Source of the DNA: Cobetia amphilecti
GTDB lineage: Bacteria > Pseudomonadota > Gammaproteobacteria > Pseudomonadales > Halomonadaceae
NCBI RefSeq assembly: GCF_030010415.1
Contig: NZ_JASCSA010000002.1
DNA: 64,000 nt
Reading direction: 5' to 3' (one strand)
The notes under the pieces are model-generated. The model saw only the letters and a program-made list of their open reading frames with translations, was not told the DNA's origin and did not search any database. Made by a program: the position numbers and the translations under genes. This document shows positions 1 to 7,198 of the stretch, in pieces (position 1 is the first letter of the stretch; every line of letters starts with the position of its first letter).

Positions 1-421
1 CGTGGATGGCCTCACCGATGCGCCCGTCATACACCAGCCCCAATGCCCGGCACTGGCGGATCAACTGCTTGGCCGCCTCATCCTGAGAGGCTGGCGAGAA
101 GTCCGGCAGGTGGAAGCGCTTAGCCAAGTCATCCCAGGTACGGATCAGAAATTGATAGCGGCCAGCTGCCGTCGAGTGAATGCCCAGATTCGGCAGCCAT
201 ACCGACTGGCGGGGGTGATCATCGAAGCCATCGAAGGTCTTGCCACCCACCAGCACGTCATAACCCTCAATCGAGCTGAAGCGGGGCGTACCCTCGGCAT
301 AGGCAATGGTGTCCAGGAAGGCCGCCAGATTGCTGGCGTCATCAGCTGCTTGATCAACAGGCGCATCGAAGCCCACCAGCTCGACCTCATCGAGCCAGTG
401 CGCGGGGGCATGTGCAGGCAT
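1..421 (-). CDS. Phage endolysin, lambda R-type lytic transglycosylase (partial)
   Basis: Cleaves peptidoglycan glycan strands at host lysis. I translated the minus strand from the ATG at 421; the frame is open to the window edge, so about 140 N-terminal residues are seen and the C-terminus is missing. The stretch reads AFLDTIAYAEGT, then GYDVLVGGKTFDGFDDHP, then STAAGRYQFL and DFSPASQDEAAKQLI. These match, in order, the conserved blocks of the phage lambda R transglycosylase family; the Glu in AEGT is the expected catalytic acid. It carries an N-terminal extension of about 30 residues with no clear signal-arrest segment, so export would need a holin. It lies just downstream of a terminator and is probably transcribed from the late promoter. 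Confidence 0.85.
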   Translation of the reverse strand, partial: MPAHAPAHWLDEVELVGFDAPVDQAADDASNLAAFLDTIAYAEGTPRFSSIEGYDVLVGGKTFDGFDDHPRQSVWLPNLGIHSTAAGRYQFLIRTWDDLAKRFHLPDFSPASQDEAAKQLIRQCRALGLVYDGRIGEAIH

Positions 422-445
422 GGGAATCACCGGTAAGCAGATACG

Positions 446-470
446 AAAAAGCCCCGCCGGATGGCAGGGC
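446..470 (-). terminator. Rho-independent terminator upstream of endolysin
   Basis: On the minus strand an 8-bp stem GCCCTGCC/GGCGGGGC (one G-T pair) with a 4-base loop is followed by five T. It lies between a small phage gene and the endolysin. Its sequence is nearly the same as the hairpin at 1033-1057, so the two are copies of one element. Confidence 0.7.
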
Positions 471-491
471 TCGGAAAACACATGGAACACA

Positions 492-698
492 CTACGAATA
501 TTGTCTGCGGGAACGACCGTGCTTCAGCGCTGCCAAAGCAACCTCGTGAGTGAGCCGTGTAAATTCACATTCCTCAATGACAACATCCAAGTCTATCCCC
601 ATGTCGTCACACACAATGCATAGAGACTCGCCAAGAGGCCTGAAATCGCCCCCTTTGGCCATCTCCACATGAGTCACACAAATGATGTCATCGAGCAT
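492..698 (-). CDS. Small phage protein, function unknown
   Basis: A 68-residue acidic protein starting at the ATG at 698, which has an AAGGA ribosome site 5-6 bases upstream; longer upstream starts overlap the neighbouring gene more heavily. It overlaps the end of the 688-945 gene by 11 bases, as expected for translationally coupled phage genes. It contains a short CIVCDD motif but no recognisable domain. Its place between the Q-like gene and the endolysin is where lambdoid phages keep late or accessory genes; no holin-like membrane segment is visible. Confidence 0.55.
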   Translation of the reverse strand: MLDDIICVTHVEMAKGGDFRPLGESLCIVCDDMGIDLDVVIEECEFTRLTHEVALAALKHGRSRRQYS

Positions 699-945
699 GG
701 CCGTCCTTAAAGGAAAAAGTCCGATTGATACCTCTCGCTTGCTCCAGCCTGCGCGCAAGCTCCTCCTCGTGACAGGCCGAATCTGCTATGTCACTCGTCA
801 GTCCTACGTGTCTATAGCGTTCGAGTAGCTCCGAGAAGGTTAGCTCATCCCGGTTTCGCTCTCTATTCAGCAAAGCCCCTAGAGCTAGAAGCTCCGAAGG
901 GTCAGCCTTAGCTCTTTCAACGAGTCCAGCGTCTATGTGATTCAT
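688..945 (-). CDS. Small phage protein, function unknown
   Basis: An 85-residue charged, mostly helical protein. The ATG at 945 has a good AGGGG ribosome site six bases upstream. It overlaps the next gene (698-492). No family recognised. It is the first gene after the putative late promoter and terminator pair at 1033-1116, so it would be expressed only once the terminator is overridden, if that reading is right. Confidence 0.6.
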   Translation of the reverse strand: MNHIDAGLVERAKADPSELLALGALLNRERNRDELTFSELLERYRHVGLTSDIADSACHEEELARRLEQARGINRTFSFKDGHAR

Positions 946-1032
946 GTTATCCCCTGCTCAGAGTGCCCCCATCAGTGAGGGTGAGCCATATCGGGGAGAA
1001 GAGCCAAGTTACCTATCAACGAGATATAAACC

Positions 1033-1057
1033 AAAAAGCCCCGCCAGATGGCAGGGC
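1033..1057 (-). terminator. Putative tR'-like terminator
   Basis: Minus-strand stem GCCCTGCC/GGCGGGGC with loop ATCT, followed by five T. It lies about 30 bases downstream of a promoter-like sequence (1088-1116) just after the Q-like gene, the position of lambda tR'. Confidence 0.65.
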
Positions 1058-1087
1058 CTTGAAATGAGTGGTGATCCAGAGACACAA

Positions 1088-1116
1088 GAATCACACAGTA
1101 GCTGAATCGTACCCTC
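1088..1116 (-). promoter_or_regulatory. Candidate late promoter (pR'-like)
   Basis: Minus strand TTGAGG, 17-base spacer, TGTGAT, lying 30 bases after the stop codon of the Q-like gene. The -10 is weak, which suits an antiterminator-controlled late promoter. A start near 1081 would give a leader of about 50 bases ending at the 1033-1057 terminator. Position and spacing are the evidence; the hexamers alone would not be enough. Confidence 0.35.
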
Positions 1117-1144
1117 AAACCCCCGCTTGTGCAACATATGGTAG

Positions 1145-1705
1145 TCAGGCGGCCATCTCGGCCTGAGAAAGCACCATATGCAGTAGAGATTCACGCGCTC
1201 TCGTGGCCGCTCTTTGCAACGACTTCACAGTACTGAAGGGCTCTGCCACCTTCACTGCCCCGGGCACCCACCCCAGCCGCGCCAGAATCGCCACCTGCGC
1301 CGACACGGCCTGCGATTGGGTCATCATGCGCGGCGACTGGCAATGCTGCACCGGCGGAATGGCATAGGCCGCCAGCAGTACCGCCATGCGCTGCCGATCA
1401 CTCAGGCGTGACAGCAGCGCTGCCGCCATCGTCCGCCACTGGCTTTCCTGCTGATAACGCTCTGCCGCCTTGCCGACGTGATCCACCAGGCCCGTGCACT
1501 CACCACGCCCTTCCCCCATACCGCCCACTGATGACACCTGATGCCATCCGGCATTCTGATGGCGCAGCCCGGTGCGATACTCGATCTCTTCCTCGAGCAG
1601 CTCATCCAGAGCATGTGCCAACGCCTGCTGACGCCTCACGCCCTCCGGCAGCCTCTCGACCAGGCGGAAGGTCTCCGCCAGCCCCATATCCTCGATCCGT
1701 TGCAT
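1145..1705 (-). CDS. Putative phage late antiterminator (Q-like)
   Basis: 186 residues, ATG at 1705 with an AGGAGG ribosome site. The C-terminal half has a block RLSDRQRMAVLLAAYA followed by SAQVAILARLGWVPGAVK, which looks like a helix-turn-helix or sigma-4-like fold. The call as a Q-type antiterminator rests on context: it is the last gene of the early operon, follows a nuclease gene in a nin-like block, and is followed by a promoter-terminator pair and then the lysis gene, as in lambda. I cannot match it to a specific Q family. It could instead be another HTH late regulator. Confidence 0.45.
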   Translation of the reverse strand: MQRIEDMGLAETFRLVERLPEGVRRQQALAHALDELLEEEIEYRTGLRHQNAGWHQVSSVGGMGEGRGECTGLVDHVGKAAERYQQESQWRTMAAALLSRLSDRQRMAVLLAAYAIPPVQHCQSPRMMTQSQAVSAQVAILARLGWVPGAVKVAEPFSTVKSLQRAATRARESLLHMVLSQAEMAA

Positions 1706-1740
1706 GTCCTGCCCTCCTGCTCCGGGTTACTACGTGAGCA

Positions 1741-2277
1741 CTATGCCGTTGCCTTGCGCCACTCACTGCCATGCGACATCACTTCTGGCTCACCGGCCAC
1801 CACCGTCTCGGGCCAGCTCGCATAGGCCACCAGCACCGCCTTGGCCTCATCCACGCCCTTGGCCAGCACTGCCAGATAGCCATTGGCCTCCATCTTCTCA
1901 AGCCATTCGCGCTGAGACTTCGCCAGGGCAGCATCGTGAGGTGGCGCGGCTTTGAACTCGATATAGAGCCCGTGATACCCACCACGGGCCGTGGCCACCA
2001 CCAGGTCACTCACCCCAGCCCGCACGCCTTGCATCTTGAGGTCTGCCGCCGTCTTCTTGTTGCGCTGGCCGCCATTGGGGACGTGGTAGACCACACCGCC
2101 CAGCAACTGCCCCACCTGCATGCCGTTCTGCTGCTGAGCGTACAGCCAGCGAATCAGCACCTTCTGCTCCAACCCTTCACGGTCGATGCGTGGCGCCGAC
2201 TTGCGGGCTTGGCCGGCGGTACGGTTTGGCGACTTGCAGGCCGCCACCTTGGCGGAAAGATGTGTTGCCCAGCTCAT
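1741..2277 (-). CDS. VRR-NUC domain nuclease
   Basis: 178 residues. The middle carries the VRR-NUC nuclease pattern: HVPNGGQRN, KMQGVRAGVSDL, then GLYIEFK and QREWL, giving the PD-(D/E)XK-type Asp and Glu-X-Lys residues. Phage VRR-NUC proteins are thought to process DNA junctions in recombination or replication, taking the place of RusA-type resolvases in lambdoid nin regions. The ATG overlaps the upstream stop codon (ATGA), so it is translated coupled to the 2274-2558 gene. Confidence 0.85.
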   Translation of the reverse strand: MSWATHLSAKVAACKSPNRTAGQARKSAPRIDREGLEQKVLIRWLYAQQQNGMQVGQLLGGVVYHVPNGGQRNKKTAADLKMQGVRAGVSDLVVATARGGYHGLYIEFKAAPPHDAALAKSQREWLEKMEANGYLAVLAKGVDEAKAVLVAYASWPETVVAGEPEVMSHGSEWRKATA

Positions 2278-2558
2278 TCAGGTCTCCTTTGCGCCGACTG
2301 CCAACGTCGGAAGTTGGCGATGATTCGTGGCAGCATCTGGCCAGATCGCTTGCTCTTGTCCATCTCGGCCAGGGACGAAACACCACACGCCTTGCAGAGG
2401 AAATCCACGCCATCCTCATATTGATGAGTCCCATCCGGGATGGTGTTCTCATCAAGCTTGTAGCGATGCCGTTTGGCGTGATCGAGAAATAACAAGAATC
2501 CCTCAGTAGCCAACAGCATCTCGGCCATCTGGGCATACTTGCCCTCAATGCTTGCCAT
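2274..2558 (-). CDS. Phage protein of unknown function
   Basis: 94 residues from the ATG at 2558, which overlaps the stop of the upstream gene as TGATG. Mostly helical with a CKAC pair (FLCKACGVSS) and a basic C-terminal end. No family recognised. It sits in the overlapping early operon between a small zinc-binding-type protein and the VRR-NUC nuclease, so a role in DNA replication or recombination is possible but unproven. Confidence 0.6.
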   Translation of the reverse strand: MASIEGKYAQMAEMLLATEGFLLFLDHAKRHRYKLDENTIPDGTHQYEDGVDFLCKACGVSSLAEMDKSKRSGQMLPRIIANFRRWQSAQRRPE

Positions 2559-2743
2559 CACCCTGCTCCCCTTATCCGAACACCCTTGGCGTCGTAGTGT
2601 GGCCTACCCAAAGCAATGCAGCGCTTGCACGTGCCCAGGCATCCCGCCAGCTGTTGGATCGCCACCCGCTTACCACAGGCGAAGCAACGGCGCCGGGTGG
2701 AAGGGTTCGGCCGCGTGAAGCTGCCAGCGGGGCGATAGCTCAC
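2558..2743 (-). CDS. Small CxxC zinc-ribbon-like phage protein
   Basis: 61 residues starting at a GTG that overlaps the upstream stop codon (GTGA). Two paired cysteines, CFACGK and CKRC, are spaced about 15 residues apart and probably hold one zinc ion, as in the small NinF/NinZ-like or recombination-endonuclease-associated proteins of lambdoid phages. The family cannot be assigned from this length. Part of the early minus-strand operon. Confidence 0.6.
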   Translation of the reverse strand: MSYRPAGSFTRPNPSTRRRCFACGKRVAIQQLAGCLGTCKRCIALGRPHYDAKGVRIRGAG

Positions 2744-3096
2744 TGCAGAGCTTCCAGCATGTCGGGCTGAGATTTGCCCTGCGTCAGACGCAGCAAGCGA
2801 TACTCATGGGCCGCACTCCCCCCGCGGCGGCGACTCTCCACTCTTACCCCATGATGGCGACGCAGATCTCGCAAGCGCGCACTGATGGCAGCTTCACTAT
2901 CCAGCCGATCGAAGCGGGCAAGGATCTCGGCGGCCAGCTCATGCAGCATCAGCCATGAGCGCGATTCACTGAGCGCCAGATAGGTACGGCCCAGCTGACT
3001 TGCGGGATTGTCCAGCGTCGCACGTCGTGGCCGTGGGGTTCTGCCAACATTGGCACCGGCAGTGGTTGTGAATGCTTGATGCTCATGATTACCCAT
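2740..3096 (-). CDS. Phage protein, possible winged-helix
   Basis: 118 residues, ATG at 3096 overlapping the previous gene by 8 bases. The central part (LMLHELAAEILARFD, then AAISARLRDLRRHHGV) reads like a winged helix-turn-helix, with a basic SRRRGG stretch in the wing position. No named family recognised. The close coupling to the replication genes upstream suggests it is co-expressed with them. Confidence 0.55.
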   Translation of the reverse strand: MGNHEHQAFTTTAGANVGRTPRPRRATLDNPASQLGRTYLALSESRSWLMLHELAAEILARFDRLDSEAAISARLRDLRRHHGVRVESRRRGGSAAHEYRLLRLTQGKSQPDMLEALQ

Positions 3097-3790
3097 GCGC
3101 TAACCCTCCCCGCATAATCTTCAGTGCTTGAGTCGGTGTGATGCCTGCCAGATCTCCCGCTGCTTGGCGTGCTTTGTCTTCCCCCGCCATGACGGCACGT
3201 TCCGCCAGTGACAGTTGGCCGTCATGACCAATCGCCGCTTGCGGCTTGAGGTCTTCGCCGCGGGCAAAGCGCTCTACCACCTGCTGGTAGTACACACGAA
3301 AGGCTCGTTCGTGCTTGTCCATGCGCTGGTAGGTGGCCGAGGCCATACCGTGGAGATCCATGTGCTCACCAGCCGCAGCGATAGCCTCATGCGAATACGG
3401 CTTGCCGGTGAAGGCGTGGTCCTGTACTGCCTGCCAAGCGGTGTCGAAGTCCGGCAATCCAAGCCCCTCGGGTGTCATCTGACATAGCTCGGCGAACTGA
3501 ATGGCGCTATCCGGCGGGAAGGCGTTGCCGCGCTGCTTGAGCGACTTGGCAGTGCGTGCCTTCTCGGCCTGCAAGCCACAGCGCAAGTGCTGGGCGCTCA
3601 GGTGGCTCAGGGCCGCCAGCCACTCACCTTCCGCATCACAGCTCACCCACTGACCATTCTCTTCAGTGCCCCAACCCATCTCACGGCAGCGGCGGTGCCA
3701 ATGGGCGCCGTGCAGTTGGGCCAAGCGATCGAACAGCGCATCCACCGCCTTCTGGCTCACCCGTGGCAGTTCATCACATCCACTCGCCAT
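3089..3790 (-). CDS. Phage replication protein P-like (helicase loader)
   Basis: 233 residues. The ATG at 3790 lies inside the last codons of the O-like gene in another frame (17-base overlap); longer versions would overlap by 160 bases. An early block of about 30 residues (VDALFDRLAQLHGAHWH) is typical of the start of lambda P-type proteins, which recruit the host DnaB helicase to O at the origin. The C-terminal part has LPDFDTAWQAV and a short MASATYQ stretch, also found in P-like proteins of gammaproteobacterial prophages. Position directly after the O-like gene supports the call. Confidence 0.65.
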   Translation of the reverse strand: MASGCDELPRVSQKAVDALFDRLAQLHGAHWHRRCREMGWGTEENGQWVSCDAEGEWLAALSHLSAQHLRCGLQAEKARTAKSLKQRGNAFPPDSAIQFAELCQMTPEGLGLPDFDTAWQAVQDHAFTGKPYSHEAIAAAGEHMDLHGMASATYQRMDKHERAFRVYYQQVVERFARGEDLKPQAAIGHDGQLSLAERAVMAGEDKARQAAGDLAGITPTQALKIMRGGLAHG

Positions 3791-4664
3791 CGATGACGTC
3801 GCCGGACGGCGGCTGGCCTTCGGCTTGCTCGCGGCGGCGCTGCTCAATGAGTGCACGCCCTTCAGCGGCTGAGAGTTTCGAGTTACGGATTGGACCAGTT
3901 GAGCGACGGCTTCCATGGGTGCCTCCAGTGTTGCGAGCATGGTTGTTGGATGAGGTGTTGGGGTTCTGACTCATGCGGGCCTGACGGGCCGCCTCTCGCT
4001 TGCGGTTATCACTCACCCAGCGCACGAACTTGGCGCACCAGGCATGATGCGAGTACGTCCGGCCCGGTTGATCCGCAAAGTGCGCGGTGAAGTCCGCCAG
4101 CTCGCCCTGATCCCATGTCAGCGATGGATCACCACGGCGCAGCGTCTCTGTCTGCCAGTGGGTCGCATCTGGCTGCCAGTCCAACGTCATCGGCATCTGG
4201 CGGGCCCCGGCAGTCACTTGCGGCTGGCCGCTGTCAGCCTGTTGAGCGGTATTGGCAAAGATCAGGTGCTCATCAGGGGCAGCAGCAGGCTTGGCAGATG
4301 CTTCCTCTTCATCACTACCTGCCATCAGTGCCTCAAGCTCTTCTGGTGACGGCTCATCGGCGGCTTGCTGCTGCTGAGTCACGCCCATGGAGAGACGGTA
4401 GAAATTCGAGGTTTGACGGCCGGTCTTCGTCTGACGTGGCACCACTTCCATCAATCCCTGCTCGACCAACGCCTCAATCGAGCGCTGTACCGTGCGCATC
4501 GAACAGGCCATCTCATCTGCCAGGCGACGGATGGACGGCCAGCACACACCTTGCTCATTCGCGTAATCAGCCATCAGCATCAGCAACAACCGTGGCCCCG
4601 CCTTGATCGCTCCCGGCAGCGTGGGCATCGCCTCGCGAGCCCATGCCATCGCTTGAAGACTCAT
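3774..4664 (-). CDS. Phage replication initiator O-like, HTH plus DnaT-like domain
   Basis: 296 residues starting at the ATG at 4664, which overlaps the upstream stop (ATGA) behind a GGAGGTG ribosome site. Residues about 20-90 form a winged helix (WPSIRRLADEMACSMRTVQRSIEALVEQGL) of the phage replication-O type. Residues about 170-235 (LDWQPD to AWCAKFVRWVSDNR) resemble the DnaT single-strand binding domain. Together they suggest an initiator that binds the origin and helps load helicase with the following P-like protein. Between them is a low-complexity Gln/Glu/Ala linker; lambdoid origins often lie inside O, but I see no clear iteron set there. Confidence 0.75.
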   Translation of the reverse strand: MSLQAMAWAREAMPTLPGAIKAGPRLLLMLMADYANEQGVCWPSIRRLADEMACSMRTVQRSIEALVEQGLMEVVPRQTKTGRQTSNFYRLSMGVTQQQQAADEPSPEELEALMAGSDEEEASAKPAAAPDEHLIFANTAQQADSGQPQVTAGARQMPMTLDWQPDATHWQTETLRRGDPSLTWDQGELADFTAHFADQPGRTYSHHAWCAKFVRWVSDNRKREAARQARMSQNPNTSSNNHARNTGGTHGSRRSTGPIRNSKLSAAEGRALIEQRRREQAEGQPPSGDVIDGEWM

Positions 4665-4921
4665 GCCCCACCTCCTGCCAACTTCAAGTGACGTGCCGCA
4701 AGTTCCCGGTGCCACTTCATGCCGCCCAGCTCATCGCCCTTGTCACCGCGGCGGGCAGCGAGAATTGCATTGCACTTGTGCCAAGTGGCATAAGCTTCGT
4801 GATACTCACGGGCCCGCACCGGCTGCTCATGGCGGACATCTTCTCGCTGAGCAATATGACGACTCGCGCGAGCCATCTCGGCTTCAATACGTGCCGTACT
4901 CATGCTTGCCGTTATGGACAT
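4661..4921 (-). CDS. Small phage early protein, function unknown
   Basis: 86 residues; ATG at 4921 with a GAGGT ribosome site, overlapping the stop of the upstream gene by 10 bases. An internal ATG at 4903 is also possible but has a poorer ribosome site. Basic and helical, with HxxR-rich segments; no family recognised. Its end is coupled to the start of the O-like gene. Confidence 0.6.
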   Translation of the reverse strand: MSITASMSTARIEAEMARASRHIAQREDVRHEQPVRAREYHEAYATWHKCNAILAARRGDKGDELGGMKWHRELAARHLKLAGGGA

Positions 4922-5238
4922 GCCGTTACCTCATCACCCTTGGCAGTCATCCCCAGCGACAAGCGCTCATAACGTCCTGCCTCGCTCATGTGGTGGTCGA
5001 TCGACAGGGTGCGGCGAGCATCTGCCTGAGCCGACTCACCCTGCCCCTTGCCGCACTCCAGCAAGGCCACTACGGCCAGGTGGTGCTGCATGCTCATGCG
5101 CAGATCAATCACGCCACCCACTCGCTCACGCTGCTCTATAGCCACCGCCAACCGGTAGGTCTCTGTCTTGAGCTGCTCGCAGCCCCATCCGCGATAGCTG
5201 GTCAACATCTGCCTGGCTTCACTCGTCTTGATCGTCAT
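4912..5238 (-). CDS. Small phage early protein, function unknown
   Basis: 108 residues from the ATG at 5238, preceded by AGGGAG. The body (SYRGWGCEQLKTETYRLA and the MQHHLAVVALLECG segment) is soluble and helical with no recognised domain. It is the first gene after the CII-like regulator and a 82-base spacer that contains a hairpin. Unknown function. Confidence 0.6.
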   Translation of the reverse strand: MTIKTSEARQMLTSYRGWGCEQLKTETYRLAVAIEQRERVGGVIDLRMSMQHHLAVVALLECGKGQGESAQADARRTLSIDHHMSEAGRYERLSLGMTAKGDEVTACP

Positions 5239-5268
5239 GCCATACTCCCTTGGCATAGTGAGATGCAT

Positions 5269-5305
5269 TCCCCCGGATTGGTTTGGACGCCTTCGGGGGA
5301 TTTTT
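5269..5305 (+). terminator. Hairpin with T-tract, plus-strand terminator
   Basis: TCCCCCG at 5269-5275 pairs with CGGGGGA at 5294-5300, followed by five T on the plus strand. It would stop rightward transcripts running antisense to the early operon; for the minus-strand operon it is only a stem-loop in the spacer between two genes. Confidence 0.5.
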
Positions 5306-5320
5306 GTATCTAGTGCCCGG

Positions 5321-5815
5321 TTACCGGCCCACCACCTTCAGCGGCTTGCGCATCGCCTGCAGCTGGCCCATCAGGGTGCTCATCTGCTGCTCGATGGCCT
5401 TGTGCTGCGCCTCAAGCTGCGCCGCCTCTTCCTCGTCTACCTCGCCATCTGCAATCGCCGCCTGAATCAACGCCGCCATCGCACCCTGCCCCTGCTGGGC
5501 ATCCAGCACTGACGCGAACACGTCACCACGGCTCACCTCGCCCTTCTCGTAGCGCGGCACCGCCACCATGCCCAGGTAATCAAGGAACGGGGCGATCAGG
5601 CGCAGCTGATGCTCGCGGTCCACGTTCCAGAAGATCCCCACCACGTCGATCAGTCGCATCGGCATGGGGTCGTCCTCGGCCACCCGGCGGTAAAGCGACT
5701 TCACCGACATGCCGATATCGCTTGCCAGCACCTTGGGGCAGCACTCGAAAACCACGTCATGCACCGCATCCAGATAGGTATCCATGTCACGTTCGGGGGC
5801 TGTATGGCTGTCCAT
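5321..5815 (-). CDS. Phage regulatory protein CII family (CP76-type)
   Basis: 164 residues; ATG at 5815 behind GGAGAG. The N-terminal block DVVFECCPKVLASDIGMSV and the helix-turn-helix SVKSLYRRVAEDDP are typical of the phage regulatory CII/CP76 family, which controls the lysis-lysogeny choice. The C-terminal third is an acidic coiled coil (DEEEAAQLEAQHKAIEQQ) likely used for oligomerisation. It is the second gene of the early operon, directly after cro, the position of cII in lambda. Confidence 0.75.
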   Translation of the reverse strand: MDSHTAPERDMDTYLDAVHDVVFECCPKVLASDIGMSVKSLYRRVAEDDPMPMRLIDVVGIFWNVDREHQLRLIAPFLDYLGMVAVPRYEKGEVSRGDVFASVLDAQQGQGAMAALIQAAIADGEVDEEEAAQLEAQHKAIEQQMSTLMGQLQAMRKPLKVVGR

Positions 5816-5877
5816 GGTGAATCTCTCCGTGTTCGTTCCGTTTAAGCCGATATGGGCGGCTGGCTATGCTGTGGGTG

Positions 5878-6096
5878 TCAGGCGGTGTGCTTATCGCGGC
5901 CAAAGACTCGTGGACAAAGGTGTTCAGCCAGAAACGCTCCATCGGTTAATCGCTCTGCTCTCAAGGCCGCTGCGGGCGACATTCCATTTGTGCCGCAAAC
6001 CCAGTGGGAGACAGACCCTTGATCAACCCCCAAAGCCTCAGCAGTCTTTCGTTGGTTCCCGAAGTGGGCGACAAGACGCCTGTAGATATTGCTCAT
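5878..6096 (-). CDS. Cro-like repressor (YdaS-type HTH)
   Basis: 72 residues. The start is the ATG at 6096, chosen because it has a GAGGGG ribosome site at the right distance; the upstream ATG lacks one. The protein is a single helix-turn-helix: LVAHFGNQRKTAEALGVDQ then GSVSHWVCG, the Cro/YdaS pattern with the invariant AALRAE helix after it. It is divergent from cI, with three operator sites between them, so it is expected to repress cI transcription and its own promoter, driving the lytic path. Confidence 0.85.
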   Translation of the reverse strand: MSNIYRRLVAHFGNQRKTAEALGVDQGSVSHWVCGTNGMSPAAALRAERLTDGAFLAEHLCPRVFGRDKHTA

Positions 6097-6109
6097 ACAA
6101 CACCCCTCT

Positions 6110-6171
6110 ATGCGATTTCTCATATTCTAGAGCATGCGAAAACTCATTTGCAACAACATGAGCATGCGCAT
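6110..6171. promoter_or_regulatory. Three-site CI/Cro operator (OR-like)
   Basis: Three 14-bp partial palindromes of consensus ATGMGNNNNCKCAT lie at 6110-6123, 6134-6147 and 6158-6171. Their centres are exactly 24 bp apart. They fill the space between the divergent cro and cI genes. The third, ATGAGCATGCGCAT, is the most symmetric. Two more copies lie past cI at 7103-7141. Confidence 0.8.
6124..6153 (-). promoter_or_regulatory. Promoter of cro operon (pR-like)
   Basis: Minus strand TTGCAA (6148-6153), 18-base spacer, TAGAAT (6124-6129). It overlaps the middle operator site and lies between the other two, so occupancy by CI would block it. Confidence 0.6.
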
Positions 6172-6176
6172 AACAA
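6148..6176 (+). promoter_or_regulatory. Promoter of cI (pRM-like), probably leaderless
   Basis: Plus strand TTGCAA (6148-6153), 17-base spacer, TAACAA (6171-6176). The start would fall at or next to the cI ATG at 6184, and no ribosome site is present before that ATG. A leaderless message, as made from lambda pRM, fits. The -35 hexamer is its own reverse complement and is shared with the cro promoter. Confidence 0.45.
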
Positions 6177-6183
6177 TCCCGCC

Positions 6184-6894
6184 ATGGAACTCAAAGACAG
6201 AATCAGGTCTGCCCGAAAGGCAGCCGGACTCACCCAGGTTCAGCTAGCCGAGCGGGTTGGAATCGACCAATCGGTCATTTCTAGTCTCGAGAGAGGCAAG
6301 CACCGGGGCTCGACACATACGATCGCCATTGCGCATGCGCTCGGCGTCAGCGCGAGATGGCTGGCTACTGGCGAAGGCGAGATAACTGAATATTGGGCAG
6401 CCGTCGGAAGCGACGCCAGTGAGCTGGTACTCCATGAAACGGAAATCGTGGAGGGGACTGAGCCTCTCAGGGATGACGAGGTTGAGATTCCGTATTTCCG
6501 CGAGGTTGAGATGGCGGCGGGCGATGGCCGCACCCAGGTCATCGAGAATCACGGGGCGTACATGCGCTTCAGCCTGCCGCGCCTGGCGCGCGCCGGGGTA
6601 GATCCCAAGCAGGCCGCCTGTGCTACCGTCTCTGGGGATTCCATGGAGCCAGCCATTTTTGACGGCTCACCCATCGGCATTGACAAGAGCTGCCGCCACA
6701 TAATCGACGGCAAAGTGTACGCGTTGGATCACGGTGGGATGCTGCGCGTGAAGCGCCTCTACCGCTTGCCGATGGGTCGCATGCGAGTGGTCAGTGATAA
6801 CCACATCGAGTACCCGGAGGAGGTCTACACCCTGGGTGATCCGGATGCCCCGAAGATCATCGGTCGTGTCTTCTGGTGGGAAACCTTTGCCTGA
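6184..6894 (+). CDS. CI-type repressor, HTH plus S24 self-cleaving peptidase
   Basis: 236 residues from the ATG at 6184. Residues 14-36 form the helix-turn-helix (GLTQVQLAERVGIDQSVISS). The C-terminal half is a LexA/CI S24 peptidase: Ser153 in SGDSMEP, Lys190 in RVKRL, and an Ala112-Gly113 pair in MAAGDG that is the probable RecA-stimulated cleavage point. It should hold the prophage silent through the operator clusters on both sides of the gene and release it under the SOS response. A longer in-frame reading upstream crosses the operators and cro and is not credible. Confidence 0.92.
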   Translation: MELKDRIRSARKAAGLTQVQLAERVGIDQSVISSLERGKHRGSTHTIAIAHALGVSARWLATGEGEITEYWAAVGSDASELVLHETEIVEGTEPLRDDEVEIPYFREVEMAAGDGRTQVIENHGAYMRFSLPRLARAGVDPKQAACATVSGDSMEPAIFDGSPIGIDKSCRHIIDGKVYALDHGGMLRVKRLYRLPMGRMRVVSDNHIEYPEEVYTLGDPDAPKIIGRVFWWETFA

Positions 6895-7036
6895 GAAATC
6901 CTCGCTCGCGCGCGTAACCAGAGAGAGTGGTTCTAATAGGTAGGTTCTAGGTACGACAATGGCGTCACCCTCCCCCTGACACTGGTGACACCCTCCCCAG
7001 CTCACCTCCACCCGAAGCCCCTCCAACAAATGATCG

Positions 7037-7063
7037 ACCCGCCCACCGTGGCGGGTTTTTTAT
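7037..7063 (+). terminator. Terminator after cI
   Basis: CCCGCC at 7038-7043 pairs with GGCGGG at 7050-7055, followed by TTTTTTATT. It ends cI transcription before the second operator cluster. Confidence 0.85.
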
Positions 7064-7102
7064 TGCATGCCACATAGCCCCAAAGCTCAATATGGGAAAA
7101 AT

Positions 7103-7144
7103 ATGCGTAATCTCATTGACCAATAATATGAGCATTGCCATAAT
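7103..7144 (+). promoter_or_regulatory. Rightward early promoter with two operator sites (pL/OL-like)
   Basis: TTGACC at 7116-7121, 17-base spacer, CATAAT at 7139-7144. Operator copies ATGCGTAATCTCAT (7103-7116) and the degenerate ATGAGCATTGCCAT (7128-7141) overlap the -35 and -10, with centres 25 bp apart. This is the second operator of the switch and should drive the rightward genes up to the cargo region. Confidence 0.75.
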
Positions 7145-7198
7145 CATCCACATCGACACGGCACATCGCCATCGTCACTGAGTGGATTGGAGCAGCCC

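Noticed and set aside
1009..1194. 61-codon minus-strand frame after the Q-like gene
   Set aside because: It reads through the putative late promoter and terminator and has no ribosome site.
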